7,037 nt of DNA from DASSKA01 sp035765755 (GCA_035765755.1 DASTWW010000282.1:1-7037); one strand, 5' to 3'. Positions 1 to 6,062 are shown, numbered from the stretch's first letter. Program-made: numbers and translations. Notes: generated by a model from the sequence alone, not told the origin.

Positions 1-135
1 GGTGCCCATGAAGCGGGCGAACTGCTCGGCGAACACGCCGAAGCTGTCGGAGTCGTACGCCGGCCGGCGGACCAGCGGGCGCCGTACCTCCTTCGGGGTG
101 TCGATCCGGCCGCGACGGCCCTGACGGTCAGCCAC
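1..135 (-). CDS. DUF1003 domain membrane protein, N-terminal part (cut by window edge)
   Basis: Only the first 45 residues are visible. The protein begins MADRQGRRGRIDTPKE and continues through a basic stretch to FGVFAEQFARFMGT, the segment that in DUF1003 proteins directly precedes the first membrane helix. DUF1003 proteins are small predicted inner-membrane proteins of unknown biochemical role. The GTG start at 135 is preceded, 6 nt away, by a strong AGGGGG ribosome binding site (142-147 on the complementary strand). It overlaps the stop of the upstream MgtE-like gene by 8 bp, which suggests translational coupling and a shared transcript. The same gene pair is, to my knowledge, common in actinobacteria, which supports the family call. 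The membrane segments themselves lie outside the window. Confidence 0.75.
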   Translation of the reverse strand, partial: MADRQGRRGRIDTPKEVRRPLVRRPAYDSDSFGVFAEQFARFMGT

Positions 136-1378
136 GGCTCACCCCCTGCTGGTCGCGCCACCCCTCCGGGAGCATGTGGTCGAGCAGGTCGTCGACCGTG
201 ACCGCACCGAGGAGGCGGCCCTCCTCGTCGACGACCGGGGCCGCGACGAGGTTGTACATCGCCAGGTGGCCGGCGACCTCCTCCCGCGTGGCGCTCGGCT
301 TGAGCGTCGCGAGGTCGGTGTCGATCGAGCTTGCGGCCAGCGAGGACGGGGGCTCGCGCAACAGCCGTTGGATGTGTGCGACGCCGAGCAGCTTGCCGGT
401 CGGAGTCTCCATCGGTGGGCGGCACACGTGCACCAGCGCAGCCAGCGACGGGGTGAGCTCCTCGTTGCGCACCCGGGCGAGCGCCTCGGCCACGGTCGCG
501 TCCGGGGAGAGGATCACCGGCTCGGGCGTCATCATCGCGCCGGCGGTGTCCTCGACGTAGCTCATCAGCCGTCGGACGTCCTCGGCCTCCTGCGGCTCCA
601 TGAGCCCGAGGAGGGTGGCGGCGGTCTCCGGGTTGAGGTCGGCGATGAGGTCCGCGGCGTCGTCGGGGGACATCTCCTCGAGGACGTCCGCGGCGCGCTC
701 GGAGTCGAGGTGCTCGAGGATCTCGACCTGGTCCTCCTCGGGCAGCTCCTCGAGCACGTCGGCGAGCCGCTCGTCGTCGAGTGCGGCGGCGATCTCAATG
801 CGCCGCTTGGCCGGCAGGTCGTGGATCACGCTGGCCAGGTCCGCGGGGCGCATCTCCTCCAGCGCCGCCAGCAGGTGCGTGGCGCCCTGCCGCTCCTCGG
901 GGAGCACGAGGCCGTCCACCTCGTTCCACTCCACGACATGGGTCTGGCCCCGTCGTCCGAAGCGCTTGGAGGTCTCCTGCAGGGCGACCCGGCTCAGCAG
1001 CCAGTCCCGGTTGCTGGCCTGCTCCATCGCCACGTCGTACACCGAGCCCTTGACCCCGGTCTCGCGGACGGTCACCACCCGGTCGAGCATCTGCCCGAAC
1101 ACCAGTGTCTCGGTGGAGCGCTGCTCGAACCGGCGCATGTTCACCAACCCGGTCGTGATCACCTGGCCGCTGTCCACGTGGGTGACCCGGGTCATGGGCA
1201 CGAAGATGGACCGTCGCCCGAACACCTCCACGACCAGCCCGAGCACCCGGGGCTGCAGATTGGCCGTGCGCAGCGCCACCACCAGGTCGCGCACCTTGCC
1301 GACCTGGTCGCCTGCCGGGTCGAACACCGGCAGGCCGGACAGCCTGGCGGCGAAGACGCGGTTGGGGGAAGTGCTCAC
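128..1378 (-). CDS. MgtE N-terminal/CBS domain protein with PRC-barrel-like N-terminus, no membrane domain
   Basis: A 416-residue acidic, soluble protein. Residues about 8-100 (ARLSGLPVFDPAGDQVGKVRD onwards) look like a PRC-barrel-type beta domain. Residues about 168-272 are repeated short helices (ADVLEELPEEDQVEIL, AADVLEEMSPDDAADLI) typical of the MgtE_N cytosolic domain. Residues about 273-404 are a CBS pair, entered through SYVEDTAGAMMTPEPV, the usual MgtE junction. Full MgtE Mg2+ channels continue with five membrane helices; this protein ends soon after the second CBS motif (APVVDEEGRLLGAVTVDDLLDHML), so it is the cytosolic sensor half only. It may sense Mg2+ or nucleotides and act with the overlapping DUF1003 protein, but that is inference. 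The start is the GTG at 1378, where conserved sequence begins. An upstream ATG at 1642 would run antisense through the phzF gene and is rejected. No ribosome binding site is visible; a leaderless start is possible. Confidence 0.88.
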   Translation of the reverse strand: MSTSPNRVFAARLSGLPVFDPAGDQVGKVRDLVVALRTANLQPRVLGLVVEVFGRRSIFVPMTRVTHVDSGQVITTGLVNMRRFEQRSTETLVFGQMLDRVVTVRETGVKGSVYDVAMEQASNRDWLLSRVALQETSKRFGRRGQTHVVEWNEVDGLVLPEERQGATHLLAALEEMRPADLASVIHDLPAKRRIEIAAALDDERLADVLEELPEEDQVEILEHLDSERAADVLEEMSPDDAADLIADLNPETAATLLGLMEPQEAEDVRRLMSYVEDTAGAMMTPEPVILSPDATVAEALARVRNEELTPSLAALVHVCRPPMETPTGKLLGVAHIQRLLREPPSSLAASSIDTDLATLKPSATREEVAGHLAMYNLVAAPVVDEEGRLLGAVTVDDLLDHMLPEGWRDQQGVSRG

Positions 1379-1405
1379 GTCTGAAGAGGTTAGCGGTCTG
1401 GGACC
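1379..1405. promoter_or_regulatory. 27-bp divergent promoter region between MgtE-like gene and phzF-like gene
   Basis: Only 27 bp separate the divergent starts. On the minus strand TAACCT (1387-1392) matches the actinobacterial TANNNT -10 box and ends 8 nt before the GTG start, which fits a leaderless or nearly leaderless mRNA. On the plus strand a weaker box (around TTAGCG, 1390-1395) overlaps the same bases. Both promoters would have to share the same double helix turn, so the two genes probably compete for RNA polymerase. This is inferred from position and motif only. Confidence 0.4.
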
Positions 1406-2293
1406 ATGACGGGCATGGCACTGAGCTTCGACGTCGTCGACGTGTTCACCGACCGCCCCTTCGCCGGCAACCAGCTCGCGGTGGTGCACGGGGCGTCGTC
1501 GCTGCCTGCGAAGGACTGCCTGGCGATCACCCGGGAGTTCAACTTCTCCGAGACAGTCTTCCCGGGCCCGGCGGACCCCGAGAGCGGTGAGTACGCCGCC
1601 CGGATCTTCACGCCCGGCGGGGAGATCCCGTTCGCCGGACACCCCACGCTCGGGGCCGCCTGGTCACTGCGGTCGCGCGGGCTGCTGACCACGCCGTCGG
1701 CCGTCCAGCTGTGCGGGGCGGGGCGGATCGAGGTCCGGTTCGGCGAGGAGGACCAGGACCGGGTGGAGCTGCGTGCGACACCCAGGGACCTGGTGGGGCC
1801 GCTGGACGACGAGCTCGTGCAGGCCCTGCTGGCCGACCTCGGCCTGTCTCCTGCCGACCGGGACGGGCCGGCGTACGCCGCCGGCTGTGGCCTGACGTTC
1901 CTGCACGTCCCGGTCACCGGTGACGCGGTAACCCGGGCGACGCCGTCGAGCCGGCCGCTGGGGGAGTACGCCGAGGCGGTGGCTCGTGGTGGCACGATGG
2001 CGGACCCGCTGGAGGGGCTCAACCTGGTCGCGGTGACCGGGGATCCGCCGCAGCTGGCCGTGCACGCCCGGGTGTTCGTGCCCGGGCTGCTGGTGCCGGA
2101 GGACCCGGCGACCGGCTCGGCCGCCGTCGGTCTCGGCGTGGCGCTGACCGCAGCCGGCCGGCTCCCGGACGGCGGGCACCTCGACATCACCCAGGGGGTG
2201 GAGATGGGCCGGCCGTCCCGGCTGCACGCGCGGTCGAGGCCGACGCCGGCGCTGCCTCCGTCTGCTACGTCGCGGGCCGGGTTTGCCCGGTGA
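1406..2293 (+). CDS. PhzF family isomerase (phenazine biosynthesis-like), C-terminus frameshifted
   Basis: PhzF-family proteins are two-domain enzymes of the diaminopimelate-epimerase fold. Many members act as isomerases, but the substrate cannot be read from sequence. Visible signatures are FDVVDVFTDRPFAGNQLAVV at the N-terminus, NFSETVF with the expected catalytic Glu (residue 49), IFTPGGEIPFAGHPTLGAAW (residues 68-86), EDPATGSAAVG (232-242) and QGVEMGRPSRLHAR (263-276). From residue 277 the reading departs from the family: the last 19 codons have poor third-position GC and read SRPTPALPPSATSRAGFAR. The expected tail is present in the -1 frame up to 2319, so one base appears lost near 2233. 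The start could equally be the ATG at 1415 (MALSFDVV). The protein probably still has all active-site motifs, but loses the last strand of its C-terminal domain. The gene is divergent from the MgtE-like gene and convergent with the next gene. Confidence 0.85.
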   Translation: MTGMALSFDVVDVFTDRPFAGNQLAVVHGASSLPAKDCLAITREFNFSETVFPGPADPESGEYAARIFTPGGEIPFAGHPTLGAAWSLRSRGLLTTPSAVQLCGAGRIEVRFGEEDQDRVELRATPRDLVGPLDDELVQALLADLGLSPADRDGPAYAAGCGLTFLHVPVTGDAVTRATPSSRPLGEYAEAVARGGTMADPLEGLNLVAVTGDPPQLAVHARVFVPGLLVPEDPATGSAAVGLGVALTAAGRLPDGGHLDITQGVEMGRPSRLHARSRPTPALPPSATSRAGFAR

Positions 2294-2319
2294 TGCGCGG
2301 CGAGCTCACCCCACCCTGA
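2233..2319 (+). pseudogene. Out-of-frame C-terminal tail of the phzF-like gene
   Basis: Reading from 2233 in the -1 frame gives 28 codons, VEADAGAASVCYVAGRVC followed by PVMRGELTPP, ending in TGA at 2317-2319. It joins smoothly to the upstream frame as GRPSRLHAR|VEADAG, the normal end of PhzF proteins (final beta strand with a V-x-G-x-V pattern). Third codon positions are almost all G or C in this frame, unlike the current frame. A single missing G (CGGGTC read as CGGTC at 2231-2235) explains everything. This may be a real deletion or an assembly or sequencing error. Confidence 0.8.
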
Positions 2320-2343
2320 CTCTTACCGACATCGTGTTGATAA

Positions 2344-2361
2344 CGCGACCTATAGGTCGCG
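2344..2361. terminator. 18-bp perfect palindrome between convergent genes, candidate bidirectional terminator
   Basis: CGCGACCTATAGGTCGCG is perfectly palindromic. As RNA it forms a 7-bp stem with a UAUA loop on either strand. It lies 25 bp after the restored phzF stop (2319) and 23 bp after the end of the minus-strand gene (2385), where a shared terminator is expected. No long U-tract follows on either strand; on the minus strand it is followed by TTATCAAC, mildly T-rich. Actinobacterial terminators often lack U-tracts. An operator function is possible, but no promoter is adjacent. Confidence 0.5.
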
Positions 2362-2384
2362 GTTGACGCACCAATATCGGTGTG

Positions 2385-2897
2385 TCAGCTGAGCTTGGGG
2401 CGGCGGGTGCCGCGACGGTGCAGGACCCGGGGGAGCCGGCCGCGGGTGGTCGCCGGGGTCGCCGCGGGCGCGGCCAGGTGCGCGTCGTCGCTGAGCTCGC
2501 CGGGCCGCTCGACCACCTCTCCGATCGGCGCCACCCGGGTCACCACGCAGCGTTGTGCCCACAGGTCCGGGGTGCTCGCCGGGTCGTCGAGGTTGAGTCG
2601 CCCGGCCACCAGCGCGGCCGTCGCCGGCTCCCACAGCTCGTCGGAGGGGAGTACGACGGACGCCGAGCCGACCCAGGTCAGCAGCCGGCCGCCGTTCTCC
2701 TTGCTGCGCATGACCACCTCGACCCGGTCCTGGTCCTCGATGGCCGGCAACGGCTGCTCGTCGCCTCCCGAGACCAGGAACAGGGCGTCGGACACCCAGA
2801 CGTGCCAGGCGGCATGCGTGCCCCCGTCGTACCGCAGCCAGCAGACACCGGTCTTCTTGGCCAGCTCGGCGATCAGTGCCACGTCCAGGTCGGTCAC
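2385..2897 (-). CDS. Hypothetical protein, possibly split-barrel (pyridoxamine-phosphate-oxidase-like) fold
   Basis: A 170-residue protein that I do not recognise with confidence. It starts VTDLDVALIAELAKKTGVCW, then has alternating hydrophobic strands (AAWHVWVSDALFLVSGG, VEVVMRSKENGGRLLTWVGSASVV, residues about 29-82) and a helix (ELWEPATAALVAGRLNL, 88-103). An arginine-rich tail (TTRGRLPRVLHRRGTRRPK, 150-168) closes it. The strand pattern and RSKENGGRLLTW are reminiscent of small flavin-binding split-barrel proteins, but no cofactor motif can be identified. There is no signal peptide or membrane segment. The GTG start at 2897 is uncertain: GGGGA lies only 1 nt upstream, and in-frame GTG codons exist a few codons either side. 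The much longer ORF reaching 3656 runs antisense through the lyase gene and is not credible. It is divergent from the lyase gene and convergent with phzF. Confidence 0.6.
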   Translation of the reverse strand: MTDLDVALIAELAKKTGVCWLRYDGGTHAAWHVWVSDALFLVSGGDEQPLPAIEDQDRVEVVMRSKENGGRLLTWVGSASVVLPSDELWEPATAALVAGRLNLDDPASTPDLWAQRCVVTRVAPIGEVVERPGELSDDAHLAAPAATPATTRGRLPRVLHRRGTRRPKLS

Positions 2898-2918
2898 ATC
2901 CCCGAGGGTGCCACACCG

Positions 2919-2934
2919 CACCCGGCCACGGGTG
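2919..2934. repeat. Inverted repeat CACCCG-4-CGGGTG in divergent intergenic region
   Basis: Six-base perfect arms separated by GCCA, 22 bp upstream of the minus-strand hypothetical gene start. It could be an operator or an mRNA leader hairpin for that gene. In DNA this GC-rich such a repeat can arise by chance, so support is weak. Confidence 0.3.
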
Positions 2935-2949
2935 ACCAACAGCACGCCC

Positions 2950-2968
2950 CGGCACCCTGCTGGTGCCG
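2950..2968. promoter_or_regulatory. Inverted repeat over the -35 position of the CoA lyase promoter, candidate operator
   Basis: CGGCACC-CTGCT-GGTGCCG has perfect 7-bp arms and a 5-bp spacer. Its centre (2959) lies 23 bp upstream of the TACGCT -10 box, so the repeat covers the -35 position of the predicted lyase promoter, a classic site for a dimeric regulator. It also lies upstream of the divergent gene at 2897 and could act on both. No regulator gene is in the window. Confidence 0.4.
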
Positions 2969-2981
2969 TCGGCCGCGGCGG

Positions 2982-2987
2982 TACGCT
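2982..2987 (+). promoter_or_regulatory. -10 box TACGCT of the CoA lyase gene
   Basis: TACGCT fits the TANNNT consensus of actinobacterial housekeeping promoters. Transcription would begin near 2994, giving a leader of about 33 nt that contains the AGAGAGG ribosome binding site (3014-3020), 6 nt before the ATG at 3027. No clear -35 hexamer is seen; an inverted repeat occupies that position. Confidence 0.45.
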
Positions 2988-3026
2988 CCGACAATCCCCC
3001 GACGCCCCACCACAGAGAGGCTCGAC

Positions 3027-4010
3027 ATGGCCGAGACGCCTGCCCGGCAGCCCGGTGAACACCTCAGGGCCCGCCGGTCCTGCCACGCGGTCCCCGGTTC
3101 CAACCCCCGGTTCCTCGAGAAGGCGCAGGGCCTCCAGGCCGACCAGGTGTTCCTCGACATCGAGGACTCCGTCGCCCCCATCGCCAAGGCCGACGCCCGC
3201 AAGAACATCGTCGACGTGCTCAACAACGGCGACTGGTCGGGCAAGGTTCGCACCGTCCGGGTCAACGACTGGACCACCCAGTGGACCTACAAGGACGTGA
3301 TCGAGGTCGTCGAGGGCGCCGGCGCCAACCTGGACTGCATCATGCTGCCGAAGGTGCAGACGCCCGAGCAGGTCGTGTCGCTGGACACGCTGCTCACCCA
3401 GATCGAGACCACCATGGGCTACCAGGTCGGCCGGATCGGCATCGAGGCGCAGATCGAGAACGCCCTCGGACTCATCAACGTGGACGCGATCGCCACCGCC
3501 TCGCCGCGGGTGGAGACGATCATCTTCGGCCCCGCCGACTTCATGGCCTCGATCAACATGAAGAGCCTGGTGGTGGGCGAGCAGCCGCCCGGGTACGACG
3601 TGGGTGACGCCTACCACTACATCCTGATGAGGATCCTGATGGCCGCCCGCGCCCACGACAAGCAGGCGATCGACGGGCCGTACCTGCAGATCAAGGACCT
3701 CGACGGGTTCAAGCGGGTGGCCGGCCGGTCAGCCGCCCTCGGCTTCGACGGCAAGTGGACCCTGCACCCGGACCAGATCGCCGCGGCCAACGAGGTGTAC
3801 TCGCCCAAGCAGCAGGATTACGACCACGCCGAGAACATCCTGGACGCCTACGAGTACTACACCTCCGCGCAGGGCGGCGCGAAGGGTGCGGTGATGCTCG
3901 GCGACGAGATGATCGACGAGGCTTCTCGCAAGATGGCGCTGGTCATCTCCGCGAAGGGCCGGGCGGCCGGCATGCAGCGTACCGACGTGTGGACGGCCCC
4001 GGAGAGCTGA
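3027..4010 (+). CDS. HpcH/HpaI (CitE-like) CoA-ester lyase, malyl-CoA/beta-methylmalyl-CoA lyase type
   Basis: A 327-residue member of the HpcH/HpaI aldolase / citrate-lyase-beta family, of the length usual for malyl-CoA and beta-methylmalyl-CoA lyases. These cleave malyl-CoA to acetyl-CoA and glyoxylate, or beta-methylmalyl-CoA to propionyl-CoA and glyoxylate. Key motifs are RRSCHAVPGSNPRFLEKA (residues 16-33), DQVFLDIEDSVAP (39-51), VRVND with substrate-binding Arg78, IMLPKV (105-110), GIEAQIENALGL with Mg-ligand Glu144, FGPADFMAS with Mg-ligand Asp171, and GFDGKWTLHPDQI (239-251). Glu/Asp assignments are by family analogy. The ATG at 3027 has a good AGAGAGG site 6 nt upstream; the upstream extension in the same frame is non-coding in character. 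An acyl-CoA dehydrogenase follows about 2.9 kb later, which suggests the ethylmalonyl-CoA pathway. It could also be a malyl-CoA thioesterase or citramalyl-CoA lyase. The sulfotransferase gene follows after 2 bp. Confidence 0.88.
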   Translation: MAETPARQPGEHLRARRSCHAVPGSNPRFLEKAQGLQADQVFLDIEDSVAPIAKADARKNIVDVLNNGDWSGKVRTVRVNDWTTQWTYKDVIEVVEGAGANLDCIMLPKVQTPEQVVSLDTLLTQIETTMGYQVGRIGIEAQIENALGLINVDAIATASPRVETIIFGPADFMASINMKSLVVGEQPPGYDVGDAYHYILMRILMAARAHDKQAIDGPYLQIKDLDGFKRVAGRSAALGFDGKWTLHPDQIAAANEVYSPKQQDYDHAENILDAYEYYTSAQGGAKGAVMLGDEMIDEASRKMALVISAKGRAAGMQRTDVWTAPES

Positions 4011-4012
4011 GG

Positions 4013-5065
4013 ATGGCCGAGCGCGTTCTGCTCCACGTCGGGGCCATGAAGTCCGGCACCAGCTTCATCCAGGTCCGGATGGCCGCCAACCAGGAGGCGT
4101 TGGCCAAGCAGGGAGTGCTGTTCCCCGGAGACGGCTGGCGCGACCAGGTGCTGGCGGTCACCGACGTGCTCGGGCACAAGCGCGAGGGGCCGGTCAGCAA
4201 GGAGGGCCGCTGGCAGCGACTGGTGGACGAGGCGAACGCCTGGTCCGGAACGGTCGTGGTGTCGATGGAGTTCCTCGGGCCCGCCAAGCCGCAGAACATC
4301 CGCAAGGTCGTGCAGTCGTTCCCGGACAGCCACGTCGAGGCGGTGATGACGGTGCGCGACCTCGGCCGCAGCATCCCGGCGATGTGGCAGGAGACCGTCC
4401 AGAACCAGAAGACCTGGACGTGGGAGGAGTACGTCGCCGGCATCCGGCGCGGTCCACGGATGGGCGACGCCGCCGGGCGGCACTTCTGGCGACAGCACAA
4501 CACGCCGCAGATGGCCTCGCGCTGGGCGGACGAGGTGGGCCGGGACAACTTCACCGTCGTGACGCTGCCGCACCCCGGCGCCGGGACGGAGGTGCTGTGG
4601 GAGCGGTTCTGCTCGGTGGTCGGCATCGACCCCGCCTCGTGCGCGCCCGTGCCGCCCACCAACGAGTCGATGGGGGTGGTCTCGGCGCTGATGATGCGGC
4701 GGCTCAACGCCATCCTCGTCGAGCAGGGCATGCCGTGGAAGGACTACACCACCTTCGTGAAGTGGGGGCTGGCCAAGGGGGTGCTCGCCGACCGGAAGCG
4801 GTCGGAGCCCGCGCTGGGCTTCGAGGTGGAGCGCTGGCTGGAGAAGCGGGCCGCCAAGCTGGTCAAGCAGCTGCGCGACCTGGGGGTCCGGGTCGTCGGT
4901 GACCTCGAGGAGCTCAGCCCCGTCGCCGTGCCCGGTGTGGACCCGGCAACCATCTCCGAGGCCGACCAGCTCGACGCCGCGCTGGCCGGGCTGGCCGAGG
5001 TGCTGCGCCTGCGCGGCCGCGACCGGAGCAAGCGGGAGCGGCGCGGTCGCCGCAACCGGACCTGA
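4013..5065 (+). CDS. P-loop sulfotransferase family protein (PAPS-dependent)
   Basis: A 350-residue cytosolic protein. The N-terminus VLLHVGAMKSGTSFIQ (residues 5-20) is the 5'-phosphosulfate-binding loop of PAPS sulfotransferases, where the Lys-Ser-Gly-Thr-Ser stretch binds PAPS. VMTVRDLGRSIPAMWQ (111-126) is the 3'-phosphate-binding motif, with Arg115 and Ser120 as likely ligands. Such enzymes transfer sulfate from PAPS to a hydroxyl, often of a sugar or lipid; the acceptor here is unknown. The C-terminal 20 residues are strikingly basic (RLRGRDRSKRERRGRRNRT). The ATG at 4013 is 2 bp after the lyase stop, with GGAGAG (4001-4006) inside the lyase gene as ribosome binding site, so it is almost certainly co-transcribed with and coupled to the lyase. 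The longer in-frame ORF starting at 3755 lies inside the lyase gene and is rejected. No PAPS-synthesis gene is in the window. Confidence 0.82.
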   Translation: MAERVLLHVGAMKSGTSFIQVRMAANQEALAKQGVLFPGDGWRDQVLAVTDVLGHKREGPVSKEGRWQRLVDEANAWSGTVVVSMEFLGPAKPQNIRKVVQSFPDSHVEAVMTVRDLGRSIPAMWQETVQNQKTWTWEEYVAGIRRGPRMGDAAGRHFWRQHNTPQMASRWADEVGRDNFTVVTLPHPGAGTEVLWERFCSVVGIDPASCAPVPPTNESMGVVSALMMRRLNAILVEQGMPWKDYTTFVKWGLAKGVLADRKRSEPALGFEVERWLEKRAAKLVKQLRDLGVRVVGDLEELSPVAVPGVDPATISEADQLDAALAGLAEVLRLRGRDRSKRERRGRRNRT

Positions 5066-5091
5066 CCGGCCGGCCGCCTCGGCCCGCTGGC

Positions 5092-5097
5092 TACCAT
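5092..5097 (+). promoter_or_regulatory. -10 box TACCAT, leaderless promoter of the glycosyltransferase gene
   Basis: TACCAT matches TANNNT and is followed by exactly 6 nt (CGGCGC) and then the ATG at 5104. This is the spacing that places the transcription start on the first base of the start codon, the typical layout of actinobacterial leaderless genes. No ribosome binding site precedes this ATG, which agrees. It suggests the glycosyltransferase has its own promoter in the 38-bp gap after the sulfotransferase. Confidence 0.55.
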
Positions 5098-5103
5098 CGG
5101 CGC

Positions 5104-6039
5104 ATGCGACTGTTTCGGCCCACGCGCGACGGTGCCCGGCAAGCTGCGAAGGCCGACCGGCGACCGGTGAGCGACGTGGCGGTGTTCACGATGGCCCGCG
5201 ACGAGGCCGCGATGCTGCCCCGGTGGGTGGACTACTACGCGGCGCAGGTCGGCGTGGACAACCTGGTCGTGCTGGACGACAACAGCGTCGACGGTTCGAC
5301 CGACAAGCTGCCCTGCACCGTGCACCGGCTGCCCCGGCTGCCCGGCAAGGAGCAGTACGAGTACGCCAGGATGTCGTTGATCAGCGGCATCTCGGCGGGC
5401 CTGCTCGCCGCCTACGACACGGTGATCTTCGTCGACGTCGACGAGTTCCTGGTGCCCGACCCGAGCCGGTACGCCGGCCTGGTGGACTTCCTGAAGGACC
5501 GGGAAGACCGGGACGCGATCGCCCCGATGACGCTCAACGTGCTGCACGTGCCGGACCGGGAGGGTCCCATCGACCCCGACAAGCCGGTGCTCGGTCAGCG
5601 CCGGTTCGCCAAGTTCGTTCCGGTGATGTGCAAGCCGTCGATCAAGCGGGTCCCCGCGAACTGGCGGGGCGCCTGCCACGGCATCATGGCGCCGTTCGAG
5701 GTCGACCGCGGGCTGTTCATGCTGCACCTGAAGTTCTACGACAAGGACGCGCTCGTCAAGGTCTCTGACCACCGCCGCGCCCTCGTGGACGCCGACGGCC
5801 GCGCCTACCGGTCGAACTGGGCCGTGGGCGGGGCGGAGATGGGGGCGAGCCTCGCGTCGTTCATCGGCGACACGGACCTGGACACGGTGCCGGAGTTCGA
5901 CCCCGCGACGGTGGACCTCGGCGGGATCGTCAAGCGACGGGACCACGGCGGCTACCGTGCCACCGGCGCCGCGCAGGTCAAGGCCATGCATCAGCAGCCG
6001 CTGCGCCGCATCCCCGAACGCCTGCACGGCATCGTGTGA
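5104..6039 (+). CDS. Glycosyltransferase family 2 (GT2_4/GT92-like) protein
   Basis: A 311-residue protein with a GT-A type fold. VAVFTMARDEAAMLPRWVDYY (residues 25-45) is the nucleotide-binding entry typical of family-2 enzymes. NLVVLDDNSVDGST (53-66) is the donor-binding loop, and VIFVDVDEFLVP (107-118) carries the DxD metal/nucleotide-sugar motif (Asp111, Asp113). The late HGIM and LHLKFYDKDALVKVSDHR segments resemble the acceptor side of GT2_4/GT92-type enzymes. There is no signal peptide or membrane helix, so it acts on a cytosolic or membrane-face acceptor; the sugar and acceptor cannot be read from sequence. The first 22 residues are strongly basic and could help membrane binding. It sits between two sulfotransferase genes, suggesting a sulfated glycolipid or polysaccharide product. 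The ATG at 5104 is supported by an ideal leaderless promoter. The next gene starts 28 bp after its stop. Confidence 0.85.
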   Translation: MRLFRPTRDGARQAAKADRRPVSDVAVFTMARDEAAMLPRWVDYYAAQVGVDNLVVLDDNSVDGSTDKLPCTVHRLPRLPGKEQYEYARMSLISGISAGLLAAYDTVIFVDVDEFLVPDPSRYAGLVDFLKDREDRDAIAPMTLNVLHVPDREGPIDPDKPVLGQRRFAKFVPVMCKPSIKRVPANWRGACHGIMAPFEVDRGLFMLHLKFYDKDALVKVSDHRRALVDADGRAYRSNWAVGGAEMGASLASFIGDTDLDTVPEFDPATVDLGGIVKRRDHGGYRATGAAQVKAMHQQPLRRIPERLHGIV

Positions 6040-6054
6040 GGCAACAGCCACCCC

Positions 6055-6062
6055 AGGAAGGG
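6055..6062 (+). promoter_or_regulatory. Ribosome binding site of the second sulfotransferase gene
   Basis: AGGAAGGG lies 5 nt before the ATG at 6068 and fixes this start over the longer in-frame ORF that begins at 5957 inside the glycosyltransferase gene. Unlike the glycosyltransferase, this gene relies on a leadered message, consistent with co-transcription from upstream. Confidence 0.6.

Noticed and set aside
176..1384. Long plus-strand ORF (402 codons) opposite the MgtE-like gene
   Set aside because: It is a mirror frame of a clearly conserved minus-strand gene, with His/Gly/Val-rich low-complexity composition typical of antisense frames in high-GC DNA.
2369..2382. Short inverted repeat CACC-6-GGTG after the palindrome
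   Set aside because: Only 4-bp arms; expected by chance at this GC content.
2382..3026. Upstream extension of the CoA lyase reading frame
   Set aside because: It overlaps the antisense hypothetical gene and the promoter region; the ATG at 3027 has a proper ribosome binding site and matches family length.
2898..3656. N-terminal extension of the minus-strand hypothetical gene to an ATG at 3656
   Set aside because: The extension is antisense to the CoA lyase and has shadow-frame composition; conserved-looking sequence begins near 2897.
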